From Bacteroidales bacterium (lineage in GTDB: Bacteria; Bacteroidota; Bacteroidia; Bacteroidales; UBA12077), in NCBI GenBank assembly GCA_003446015.1, contig DMBU01000072.1, positions 1 to 6,616 of the forward strand: a DNA stretch of 6,616 bases, given 5' to 3'. Of this stretch, positions 1 to 6,289 are shown one piece after another (positions within the stretch are counted from its first letter, which is position 1; each line of letters begins with the position of its first letter). Under the pieces are notes generated by a model. That model made no database searches and was not told where the DNA came from. It saw only the letters and a program-made list of their open reading frames with translations. The translations under genes and the position numbers were made by a program.

Positions 1-12
1 TTGACGGCTATG

Positions 13-109
13 GCCGGCAGGCAGGAAATGCAATGGAGATCAGGAATCTCATTTCTATGAGATGGAGCTGTCCAAAAATGAATGATTTGCCACAAACCTG
101 CCTGACGGC
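13..109. repeat. GC-rich inverted repeat pair (13-bp arms)
   Basis: The arms are 13-25 (gccggcaggcagg) and 97-109 (cctgcctgacggc). They are reverse complements at 12 of 13 positions and are 71 bp apart. Both are far richer in G+C than the surrounding AT-rich DNA. The arms resemble the dispersed CCTGCC/GGCAGG palindromic elements often seen between genes in Bacteroidota, but that family link is from memory and was not checked. The right arm lies inside one arm of the larger degenerate repeat at 89-204. No transposase or target-site duplication is visible. Confidence 0.6.
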
Positions 110-204
110 AGCCAGGGGCTCATAGACACGAAATTTCACAAAGAGTTAATTTGCTGATAGTATTTGATTTGTGATTCTTGGTGTCTTCGTGTTTTAGTGG
201 CTAA
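89..204. repeat. Degenerate long inverted repeat of the 'gccac-aaagacac' type
   Basis: Bases 124-142 (agacacgaaatttcacaaa) match the reverse complement of 168-186 at 15 of 19 positions. The outer parts also correspond: gccacaaa at 89-96 against the complement of the tttagtggc stretch at 193-201. The left arm is interrupted at about 97-120 by the GC-rich element, which suggests that element was inserted into an older hairpin. The low-complexity 'cacaaag/cttcgtg' wording resembles an intergenic repeat common in Bacteroidota genomes (recalled, not searched). It probably encodes nothing and could fold as a long imperfect hairpin. Confidence 0.5.
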
Positions 205-387
205 TTTAGAAAAATATTGGATCTTGTACCTCATGACAAATTAAACTTTTCGTAAAACGACCACTCAGAAAGATGGCTTCTTTTTTGTACGAAACAATTG
301 ATTGGTTAAATGAAAACATTTTATTGCCAGAAAGTGTTATTAAATAATACTTATCTTAGCAAGCGTGAATTGAAAAAACCGAACACA
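205..387 (+). other. Gene-free leader upstream of the thioredoxin-like gene
   Basis: This AT-rich stretch leads into the gene starting at 388. An in-frame ATG at 310 would add 26 residues in front of the signal peptide and is rejected as a start. No clear Bacteroidota promoter (TTTG, then about 19-21 bp, then TAnnTTTG) can be assigned; the nearest -7-like match is tatcttag at 352-359, without a well-spaced upstream box. A 7-bp inverted repeat (tttcgta at 248-254 with tacgaaa at 288-294) is probably chance. Confidence 0.5.
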
Positions 388-921
388 ATGAAAAGCAAAC
401 TCATTATAACAGTAATCATTAGCATTATAACTTTTAATATTCATGCTCAGGAATTAAAAGCAGGTGATAAAGCTCCGGATATTGTCCAGAACCTGATTAC
501 TGGTGAAGAATTTCAATTGTCAGAATTAAAAGGGCAGATGGTTTTAATTGATTTTTGGGCATCGTGGTGTAAACCGTGTAGAAAAGAGAACCCCCATATT
601 GTTGAAATTTATCATAAATATAAAGACGAAAGCTTTAAAAACGGCGAAGGCTTTACCATATTAAGTGTTTCGTTAGATTTTAAAAAAGAAATGTGGGAAA
701 AAGCAATTATTGATGATTCGCTTGAATGGCCTTATCATGTTGGTGATTTAAAAGGCTGGAAAAATGCTGCTGCTGTAAAATATAATGTAAAGAGTATACC
801 ACAAAGTTTTTTAATTGATGGCGATGGAATTATCGTAGGACTAAACTTAAGAGCTGAGGATCTGGAAAAACAGCTAAAAAAACAACTAAAAAAAAAGTCT
901 CTTTTTTCTTCAAAAATCTGA
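388..921 (+). CDS. Secreted TlpA/ResA-like thioredoxin-fold oxidoreductase
   Basis: A 177-residue periplasmic thiol-disulfide oxidoreductase of the TlpA/ResA/AhpC-TSA-like group. Residues 1-20 form a signal peptide (Lys-rich start, Ile-rich core, IHA before Gln21), with likely signal peptidase I cleavage. The thioredoxin fold spans about 24-165. The active site is WCKPC (Cys61, Cys64) after the strand MVLIDFWAS, and the cis-proline loop is SIP at 136-138. The family reduces or exchanges disulfides in exported proteins such as apocytochromes; the partner here is unknown. The start at 388 is chosen because it puts the signal peptide at the N-terminus; an upstream ATG at 310 would bury it. The Lys-rich tail (KQLKKQLKKK) is encoded over a run of nine A (888-896). 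The gene stands alone and converges on the lipoprotein gene at 999-1337. Fold and active site are certain; physiological role is inferred. Confidence 0.93.
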   Translation: MKSKLIITVIISIITFNIHAQELKAGDKAPDIVQNLITGEEFQLSELKGQMVLIDFWASWCKPCRKENPHIVEIYHKYKDESFKNGEGFTILSVSLDFKKEMWEKAIIDDSLEWPYHVGDLKGWKNAAAVKYNVKSIPQSFLIDGDGIIVGLNLRAEDLEKQLKKQLKKKSLFSSKI

Positions 922-946
922 TGAAAAATAATTAGTGCATACAAAT

Positions 947-983
947 AAAAAAGCCGGTCAATACATTCTTGCCGGCTTTTTTT
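947..983. terminator. Bidirectional intrinsic terminator between convergent genes
   Basis: The core is gccgg (953-957) pairing with ccggc (972-976), extended by six A (947-952) against six of the seven T at 977-983, giving an 11-bp stem around a loop of about 14 bases. A U-run follows the stem on either strand, so it can end transcription from both the thioredoxin gene (stop at 921) and the minus-strand lipoprotein gene (stop at 999). Confidence 0.9.
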
Positions 984-998
984 ATCTATTCATTCAAT

Positions 999-1337
999 TT
1001 ATCGTCGACTATTATATCGAGCCTCTTCTAATAAAGCCTGCAGCCTGGCCACCATATCGGCATTAGCTCCTTCAATAGAAACAGATTTAGTGGTTGTACA
1101 ATCCAATGCATCAATTAAATCGAGTAATCCCTGATCAGTATCAGGATAATCAACTCCACCATAGGTATAATAACAACTAGCTCCATCGGTACAACATGCA
1201 GTAACTTCAACTGTATCGTCGCAGAACAAATCTTGTTCACAAGCTTCTTTTGGATCCTCTTCGCAAGCTGTATTTATTGCAGCTATTGCAAATACTCCAG
1301 CAATTAATAACGACATAATAAATACTTTTCTTTTCAT
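999..1337 (-). CDS. Small cysteine-rich lipoprotein of unknown function
   Basis: A 112-residue predicted lipoprotein that I do not recognise. Residues 1-24 are a lipoprotein-like signal (MKRK, hydrophobic core, then INTA) before Cys25. The residue at -3 is Asn, which is unusual for a lipobox. Six further cysteines follow (33, 39, 48, 49, 55, 80), enough for three disulfides. The mature N-terminus is strongly acidic (EEDPKE after Cys25), resembling the acidic signals that send some Bacteroidota lipoproteins to the cell surface. Residues 56-64 are Tyr/Gly-rich and 66-112 look helical. It starts 23 bp after the asmA-like stop on the same strand, so the two are probably co-transcribed, ending at the 947-983 terminator. 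ATG at 1337 is the natural start because it begins the signal sequence. The signal, cysteine pattern and operon position support a real gene; function is open. Confidence 0.82.
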   Translation of the reverse strand: MKRKVFIMSLLIAGVFAIAAINTACEEDPKEACEQDLFCDDTVEVTACCTDGASCYYTYGGVDYPDTDQGLLDLIDALDCTTTKSVSIEGANADMVARLQALLEEARYNSRR

Positions 1338-1360
1338 AACTTTAGATTTTAATATGATTA

Positions 1361-4300
1361 TTATTTATCTGAATACACTTTTGTGTCAAAATTAAACATT
1401 CCCGGATCAAAACGTAAATTTAATAAGGTTTCTTGTACTTTAATTTTAGTTTTCATTTTACTTTGGAGATCATTGCTGTCAAAGCCATTTTTGTTTTTAC
1501 CATCGAGACTATAAGCAACAATTTCACGCATATTTCTCTCGTCTTCAACAACGTCTTCTCCTCCTTTAGATTCTTTTCTCTTTTGCTTTTTTGATTTACC
1601 AAATAAGATATCGCTTAATTTAATTTTTAAATGATACTCATAATCTTCACCCAAACTTTGCATGCCGTAAGCCGTAATATTTAATGCTGTGCTTGAAATA
1701 AACGTTTCAGGAACATAAATTGCATTCTTAAAAATAAAAATTTTACTCTCTAAAGTTTTAAATTTAATATTATCAAGCTCGTCAATTCCGGTAAACTTGG
1801 ACATACTCGTCGCTGGCTCAAAATTATAAACACCTCCATCTTCAAGGCGCAATGAACCCCTCACTCTCATATCATTCTGAATTAATGAATCACCAATCAT
1901 ATTTACCCTGGTATACAAATTTGTTGAAAACAAGCCACTTAAATTTTCTGATTTAATCGATGGTTCATAATACGCCTGGAAATTATCAAAGTCGGCTAAC
2001 AGCTTATGAATATCCATTTTATCAATAACATGATGGGTTTCAATAACCGATTTATTATCCGGTTTTATCATGTATTTAACGGATGTGCTCATCATACCAT
2101 TAAAGGCTTTAAACTTGAACTGATCAATAATATAAACGCTATCAGTTATATTAAATAAGGTTGAAACATCTTCAATATAAACCTTATCATAGGTCAAACT
2201 TTTAACTTTTACAGCTCCCTTAATTAACATAGTAAAGTTTGTTGGAACTGATGTTTTTTCTTCTGTTTCAGCCTTCGTTTCCTGGGTTGAATCTGTAAGT
2301 ATAAATGGAGCAAACATGGAGTAATCAATGTCGCCAAAACTCATGCGAGTATTAACAATCAGCCGCTCTTTCTGGTTTTTAATTACCGTATTATAAACGT
2401 TTTCAATTATGGTTGAATCAATCCCAAATTCTATACCCCCTGCTATACCCATCATTTTGCTAATGGTTATTTTTTTAGGATTCATCTCAATAAACCCTGA
2501 CAAGTTTTCAATTTTATATAAGGGCTCATCAAACAATTCAGCATAAATATTGTTCATTTTCAGATCATAAGAGCTATTTTTAAAAACAATATCCATTACC
2601 TGATAATTAAGAGAATCCATATTTAGATTTGCTTTCGATCTGACATTTAAAACAACGTTTCCTTTTAACGTTTTAAGCAACGAATCAGGAAGCATAACTT
2701 TTGCTTCTTCAAGATTTGTAATTATTTTACTTTCAAACTCATACCTCGGATTATCCAGATTATTGATTTTTGCATTTCCAGTAACTACAGATCCCTTTGT
2801 TTCAATATGATAGGACTTTATATTTAACTTAAGTTCAGCCATATTATTGATACTGCCTTTAAAACCTGCATTGAATGAAGTGTTTTTTAATTCAACATTA
2901 TAGGTTGGGATTTCAATATTCAAATTCTTAACCTTAAGGCTATTTGGTCTGTATACAATTTTGCTTGAAAAGTTTTTAATCGATAACGAAGAATACAAAT
3001 CAGCATTAAAATTGCTTAAATTAATATCAGCAGTCGAATTAGCCATGATATAGTCAATGAAATCATCTCCAATAGAATCAGGTAATTCACCTTTTGTTGA
3101 AAGACTTGCTACAATATTCCCAGTTATGTTTTCAACCAGCGAGTCTGGAATAAAGTTTTTAAATTCACCAACATGAATATCCATGTTTGTTTTTATCTCA
3201 TATTTTGGGTGATCAATGTCCAGAACAGAAAATACAAGATCAAACTTGCTTTGTTCTGTCTCAAAATGGAAAGCACTAAATTTTGCCTGTGTTGATTTAT
3301 TATTTCGTAGAATTCCATTGGTAACCTCCCCTTTAAATGAGATATTTTTTACTTCAGGATAATCTGCAGTTAAGATATTTCCATTTCGAAGTTCAATTGT
3401 TAAATCAACTTTTGGCATTTCTGAATCAGAATATATTCCCTTTACATTTGCATCCAACATCATACTTCCTGATATTTTTTGCAAGCCATATTCATTAAGC
3501 ATTTCCCGAGGTGCATATTTTATTAATTCCGCCAGAATTAAATTTGAAGCTTTAAGTTTAATATCAGTATTGATTTCATCACCTAAAACAACACTCCCCA
3601 ACAAATCTAAGCTTGCCCCATCTGTATTTACATTCAATTTCTTTATACTAACAGAATCATTTTCATAATCAATATCAAACTTCAAATCAGTTTTATTCAT
3701 CAGATTTAAATTTGTTTTCTCGAAGCTGCAATCAGAAAATGATATGTCCCCAAATACTGAAGCCATAATATCTTCTCCCTCAATATTCGCCTTTACTTTT
3801 ATTTCTGGTATTTTAATTTTAGCAGAGGCTTTAATTTTTTGATCGTGGTAATAACATGTTATATTTTTTAAGGATAAATTGGTAATATTAACATTCAGAG
3901 GTTTTGAGGGCAAGGTATCACCATCAGTAGTTTCGTCGGCACTTATTAAAAAGTCAATATTAGATATTCCGCTGGTATCCACGAAATAATGAACAGTTGC
4001 ATCTTCTATATCTACTTTTATGATTTCAAAATTCCCCTTTAATAATGGCTTTGATTTAACAGAAACATAGATCTTTCCAATACGAGCTATGGTATCCATT
4101 CCTGCTAGTGCTGAATCTGAACTTCCTGAAATTATATGTGTCCCCAATAAAACATCGTGAAGTTCAATTGTAGCTAATGGAAATTTTCTTAATAAATTAA
4201 ACGACACATGATCAATTTCGACAGGAGCCTCAATACTTTCGCTTACCCTTCTTAAAGCAATATCTGCTATTTTATCTTCAGCTAATTTTGCTACAACGGT

Positions 4301-4366
4301 TAATGCAATTATCACAAAGATAAGTATCCCTATAAACCATGAGAATATTTTTAGAAGTTTTTTCAT
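1361..4366 (-). CDS. AsmA-like envelope protein (1001 residues)
   Basis: A large inner-membrane-anchored periplasmic protein of the AsmA-like superfamily (AsmA/YhdP/TamB relatives), whose members are thought to carry phospholipid between inner and outer membranes or to maintain envelope lipid balance. Residues about 5-27 are a single N-terminal transmembrane helix, followed by the typical AsmA start (AEDKIADIALRRVSESI, then a FPLATIELHDV strand). The rest is almost all alternating beta-strand. Internal modules recur, with 'hydrophobic-GN/GS-beta-strand-K/RxG' wording near 293-310, 414-426, 567-578 and 808-820. Residues about 830-920 resemble the AsmA C-terminal domain (GSLRLEDGGVYNFEP onward). 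A highly charged linker lies at about 923-945. The start at 4366 places the membrane helix at the N-terminus. The M28 gene lies 187 bp upstream; the small lipoprotein gene follows after 23 bp. Family assignment is strong; the lipid-transport role is inferred from relatives. Confidence 0.88.
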   Translation of the reverse strand: MKKLLKIFSWFIGILIFVIIALTVVAKLAEDKIADIALRRVSESIEAPVEIDHVSFNLLRKFPLATIELHDVLLGTHIISGSSDSALAGMDTIARIGKIYVSVKSKPLLKGNFEIIKVDIEDATVHYFVDTSGISNIDFLISADETTDGDTLPSKPLNVNITNLSLKNITCYYHDQKIKASAKIKIPEIKVKANIEGEDIMASVFGDISFSDCSFEKTNLNLMNKTDLKFDIDYENDSVSIKKLNVNTDGASLDLLGSVVLGDEINTDIKLKASNLILAELIKYAPREMLNEYGLQKISGSMMLDANVKGIYSDSEMPKVDLTIELRNGNILTADYPEVKNISFKGEVTNGILRNNKSTQAKFSAFHFETEQSKFDLVFSVLDIDHPKYEIKTNMDIHVGEFKNFIPDSLVENITGNIVASLSTKGELPDSIGDDFIDYIMANSTADINLSNFNADLYSSLSIKNFSSKIVYRPNSLKVKNLNIEIPTYNVELKNTSFNAGFKGSINNMAELKLNIKSYHIETKGSVVTGNAKINNLDNPRYEFESKIITNLEEAKVMLPDSLLKTLKGNVVLNVRSKANLNMDSLNYQVMDIVFKNSSYDLKMNNIYAELFDEPLYKIENLSGFIEMNPKKITISKMMGIAGGIEFGIDSTIIENVYNTVIKNQKERLIVNTRMSFGDIDYSMFAPFILTDSTQETKAETEEKTSVPTNFTMLIKGAVKVKSLTYDKVYIEDVSTLFNITDSVYIIDQFKFKAFNGMMSTSVKYMIKPDNKSVIETHHVIDKMDIHKLLADFDNFQAYYEPSIKSENLSGLFSTNLYTRVNMIGDSLIQNDMRVRGSLRLEDGGVYNFEPATSMSKFTGIDELDNIKFKTLESKIFIFKNAIYVPETFISSTALNITAYGMQSLGEDYEYHLKIKLSDILFGKSKKQKRKESKGGEDVVEDERNMREIVAYSLDGKNKNGFDSNDLQSKMKTKIKVQETLLNLRFDPGMFNFDTKVYSDK

Positions 4367-4404
4367 CTGCTTAAGATATTTTGAATAAGAATCTAAAATT
4401 ATAA

Positions 4405-4413
4405 CAAATTATA
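4405..4413 (-). promoter_or_regulatory. Candidate -7 promoter element for the asmA-like gene
   Basis: The minus strand reads tataatttg, close to the Bacteroidota -7 consensus TAnnTTTG but with one extra base between TA and TTTG. It lies 39 bp upstream of the start codon at 4366. No well-spaced -33 TTTG is visible; the nearest, at about 4442-4445, is too far. This would let the gene be expressed independently of the M28 gene. Confidence 0.3.
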
Positions 4414-4442
4414 CGCCGAAAATCCTTTTGGTTAATTTAATC

Positions 4443-4485
4443 AAAGCATAAAAATGAATGATGAAAATAATCATTTTTATGCTTT
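4443..4485. repeat. Perfect 15-bp inverted repeat in the M28-asmA gap
   Basis: The left arm aaagcataaaaatga (4443-4457) is the exact reverse complement of 4471-4485, with a 13-base centre (atgatgaaaataa). It lies 68 bp after the M28 stop and about 77 bp before the asmA-like start. Only 3 of 15 pairs are G-C and neither flank has a U-run, so it is not a standard terminator. It could be a 3'-end-stabilising hairpin for the M28 mRNA or a protein-binding palindrome upstream of asmA. Confidence 0.7.
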
Positions 4486-4553
4486 CAACAAAACAAGTTT
4501 TATTTTTTAAGGATATAAATAAAAAAGAAGGGAGAGTTAGTTCAACTTTTTTT

Positions 4554-5933
4554 TTACAAGCCATATTTGTCGACCAAATAAATAAGGGAAGCCATCGCAG
4601 CAGCTCCTTTTTGCATATCCTCGCGATTCACATGATCAAAGGTATCATTCCCGGAGTGATGCCAATCAAAATAATGAGTTGGGTCAGTCAATAATCCCGA
4701 TAATGCAGTACCATTATCCTTTAAAGGACCAATATCTACTCCGCCTCCACCTTTAATAAATATATTTATTTCGTGAGGTTTAAAAAGATCAGACCATGAT
4801 ATCATTTTCTCAAAAGATTCCTGATCTGCATCAATAGAGAAACCTAAAGGACTTGTTACACCTCTGTCACTTTCAACTGCAAAAATGTGTTTTTCATTCT
4901 GAATGCGAGCCTGATTAGCATATTCTCTGCCACCTCCTTGAGATATTTCTTCATCCATAAACAAAACTGCACGAATTGAGTGTTTTGGTTTGTACCCTAA
5001 TTCCTTAAAAATTCTCAGTACCTCTATAGCCTGCATACAACCACCACCATCATCATGAGCCCCTCCACTATTATCCCAGGAGTCTAAATGTCCACCAACA
5101 ATAATATATTCGTTTGGAAAATCTGTGCCGGTAATTTCGCCAATGGTATTATATGAAATTGTATCAGGCATATTTTTACAATTTGTTTTAAAATAAAATG
5201 TTAAATCCGGATTCTCTTCTAATTTTTCACTTAACAAATCAGCATGTTTTGTAGCAATACAGACGACAGGCACCGTTTTTTCACCGATAGCTTTACGTGT
5301 TGTACCAGTATGTGGAAATTCATCAATTGAGGTGGTCAAAGATCTGATGACTGCTCCAACAGCTCCATATTCTGCAGCCATTATTGGTCCCATAAATCGT
5401 TGTCCTGCAGTTTCGCCATAAGCCTGAAAAGGATTTTCTAATTCAGGGTTCATTGCCTGGTTAAAAAATAAGATCTTACCTTTAAGTTGATCTTTGGTAA
5501 ATCTGGATAAGTCCTCCAGCCCATTGATTTCAATTACCTTAGCCTCCAGTCCGCTTTCTTTCGTAGCTATTCCTCTGCCTAAAGCGCAAACATTTACATT
5601 TATAACTTCATCTTTAAACTTAATAGCTCCTAGCTCCTGGTCTCCTCTTTTCCAATTCATAACCTGAGCCTCTTGTAAAAAGACTTTATCAAGTTCCATA
5701 TTATCCATAATTCCCTTTGCCCATTTTGAAGCTTCAATCCCTTGTGGATAACATGCAAGGCGTTTTTGAAAATTTTCAGTTAAATAGTTTAAATTCTGAT
5801 AAGATTCTGAACTTAAATTTGCAGATTTAAATATGAGCTTTAAGGCTTCCTCATCAGAGCATTTCATTATCGCTTTATTGTTACAGGATAATAAACTTAT
5901 TGTCGAAACAAGCAAAAGAACTATCTTTTTCAT
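4554..5933 (-). CDS. M28 family metallopeptidase lipoprotein (carboxypeptidase Q-like)
   Basis: A 459-residue exported zinc aminopeptidase/dipeptidase of family M28, closest in layout to carboxypeptidase Q (plasma glutamate carboxypeptidase), which hydrolyses dipeptides. Residues 1-16 are a lipoprotein signal with lipobox LLSC (Cys17). A helical N-terminal part (about 25-105) is followed by a PA-like domain at about 135-235 (with GAVGAVIRS), then the catalytic domain. Visible two-zinc ligands are His282 (GGHLDSWD), Asp294 (AHDDGGG), Glu329 of MDEE with Glu328 as general base, Asp356 (ESD) and His426 (FDWHHSGN); their spacing matches human carboxypeptidase Q. All key residues are present, so it should be active. 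ATG at 5933 is chosen because it begins the lipoprotein signal. An upstream TTG at 6008 in the same frame lies inside a terminator hairpin and would add 25 residues ahead of the signal. CNNKAI after the lipobox is not acidic, so periplasmic retention is more likely than surface display. The natural substrate is unknown. Confidence 0.94.
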   Translation of the reverse strand: MKKIVLLLVSTISLLSCNNKAIMKCSDEEALKLIFKSANLSSESYQNLNYLTENFQKRLACYPQGIEASKWAKGIMDNMELDKVFLQEAQVMNWKRGDQELGAIKFKDEVINVNVCALGRGIATKESGLEAKVIEINGLEDLSRFTKDQLKGKILFFNQAMNPELENPFQAYGETAGQRFMGPIMAAEYGAVGAVIRSLTTSIDEFPHTGTTRKAIGEKTVPVVCIATKHADLLSEKLEENPDLTFYFKTNCKNMPDTISYNTIGEITGTDFPNEYIIVGGHLDSWDNSGGAHDDGGGCMQAIEVLRIFKELGYKPKHSIRAVLFMDEEISQGGGREYANQARIQNEKHIFAVESDRGVTSPLGFSIDADQESFEKMISWSDLFKPHEINIFIKGGGGVDIGPLKDNGTALSGLLTDPTHYFDWHHSGNDTFDHVNREDMQKGAAAMASLIYLVDKYGL

Positions 5934-5993
5934 ATAATTTTCTTTTTTGGACAACGTTAATACGAAAAGGATTAAAAGAAGTTTTTTATACAC

Positions 5994-6017
5994 AAAAAAA
6001 AGAGCCAAAGGCTCTTT
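5994..6017 (-). terminator. Intrinsic terminator 60 bp upstream of the M28 start
   Basis: On the minus strand, aaagagcc (complement of 6010-6017) pairs with ggctcttt (complement of 5999-6006) around a 3-base loop, giving an 8-bp stem followed by a run of eight U (complement of 5994-6001). It faces the same way as the M28 gene and lies just before it, after another terminator at 6226-6256. It therefore either ends a separate short transcript from 6018-6225 or acts as an attenuator in the M28 leader. Confidence 0.85.
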
Positions 6018-6225
6018 ATAAAAAGGTTAATAAATTAAAGTGTTTGGGTTAAACAGAGTGTTAGACTAGGAAGCCTAATAATTTACAATATTGTTATATC
6101 GACCATGAAATTAACAGTTGCAAAATAATATTGATTTTTCAATTATTTTTTACTCGTCGACAAACAACAACTTCCTAATCCTAAAATGCAACTTCCTCAG
6201 GAAATTTCTATTTTGCTTTTATATT
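6018..6225 (-). other. Gene-free segment between two minus-strand terminators
   Basis: About 210 bp with no credible reading frame; the longest ATG frames are 7-13 codons (for example 6105 and 6186 on the plus strand). It contains a long-range inverted repeat (6061-6073 with 6171-6184: eleven matching positions around an internal 2/3-base mismatch), a 9-bp direct repeat caacttcct at 6168-6176 and 6189-6197, an AT-rich hairpin near 6122-6150, and a 10-bp palindrome acaatattgt at 6085-6094. Lying between two intrinsic terminators on the same strand, it could be a small RNA gene or a structured leader for the M28 gene. No promoter could be assigned. Confidence 0.35.
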
Positions 6226-6256
6226 AAAAAGAGAGTGCCCGATTAAGGCACTCTCT
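6226..6256 (-). terminator. Intrinsic terminator of the T9SS cargo gene
   Basis: The stem agagagtgcc (6230-6239) pairs with ggcactctct (6247-6256), 10 bp with a 7-base loop. On the minus strand it is followed by a run of five U and an AU-rich tract (complement of 6220-6230). It lies 34 bp after the stop codon at 6290, which fits the end of that gene. Confidence 0.88.
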
Positions 6257-6289
6257 CAACATTAGATTAATAACAAGGTAATAGATTCC

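Noticed and set aside
46..63. 7-bp hairpin (atctcat, ttct, atgagat)
   Set aside because: It is not followed by a T-run on either strand, so it is not a credible terminator and may be chance.
3..125. Open frame from the left edge (DGYGRQAGNAMEIR...) ending in a stop at 123-125
   Set aside because: It could be the tail of an upstream gene, but it reads through both GC-rich repeat arms, shows no recognisable domain, and is short enough to be open by chance.
310..387. N-terminal extension of the thioredoxin-like protein from an upstream ATG
   Set aside because: It would put 26 polar residues ahead of a clear signal peptide that starts at 388, so export would fail.
735..944. 69-residue minus-strand reading frame
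   Set aside because: It overlaps the thioredoxin gene in antisense, and its Phe/Ser-rich composition mirrors Lys codons on the coding strand.
4458..4694. 78-residue plus-strand reading frame
   Set aside because: It begins in the centre of the 4443-4485 palindrome and runs antisense into the well-supported M28 gene, with no recognisable domain.
5934..6008. N-terminal extension of the M28 protein from a TTG codon
   Set aside because: The TTG lies inside a terminator hairpin, and the extension precedes a complete lipoprotein signal beginning at 5933.
6105..6227. Very short plus-strand frames at 6105 (7 codons) and 6186 (13 codons)
   Set aside because: They have no ribosome-binding signal, no promoter and no sign of selection; they are too short to support as genes.
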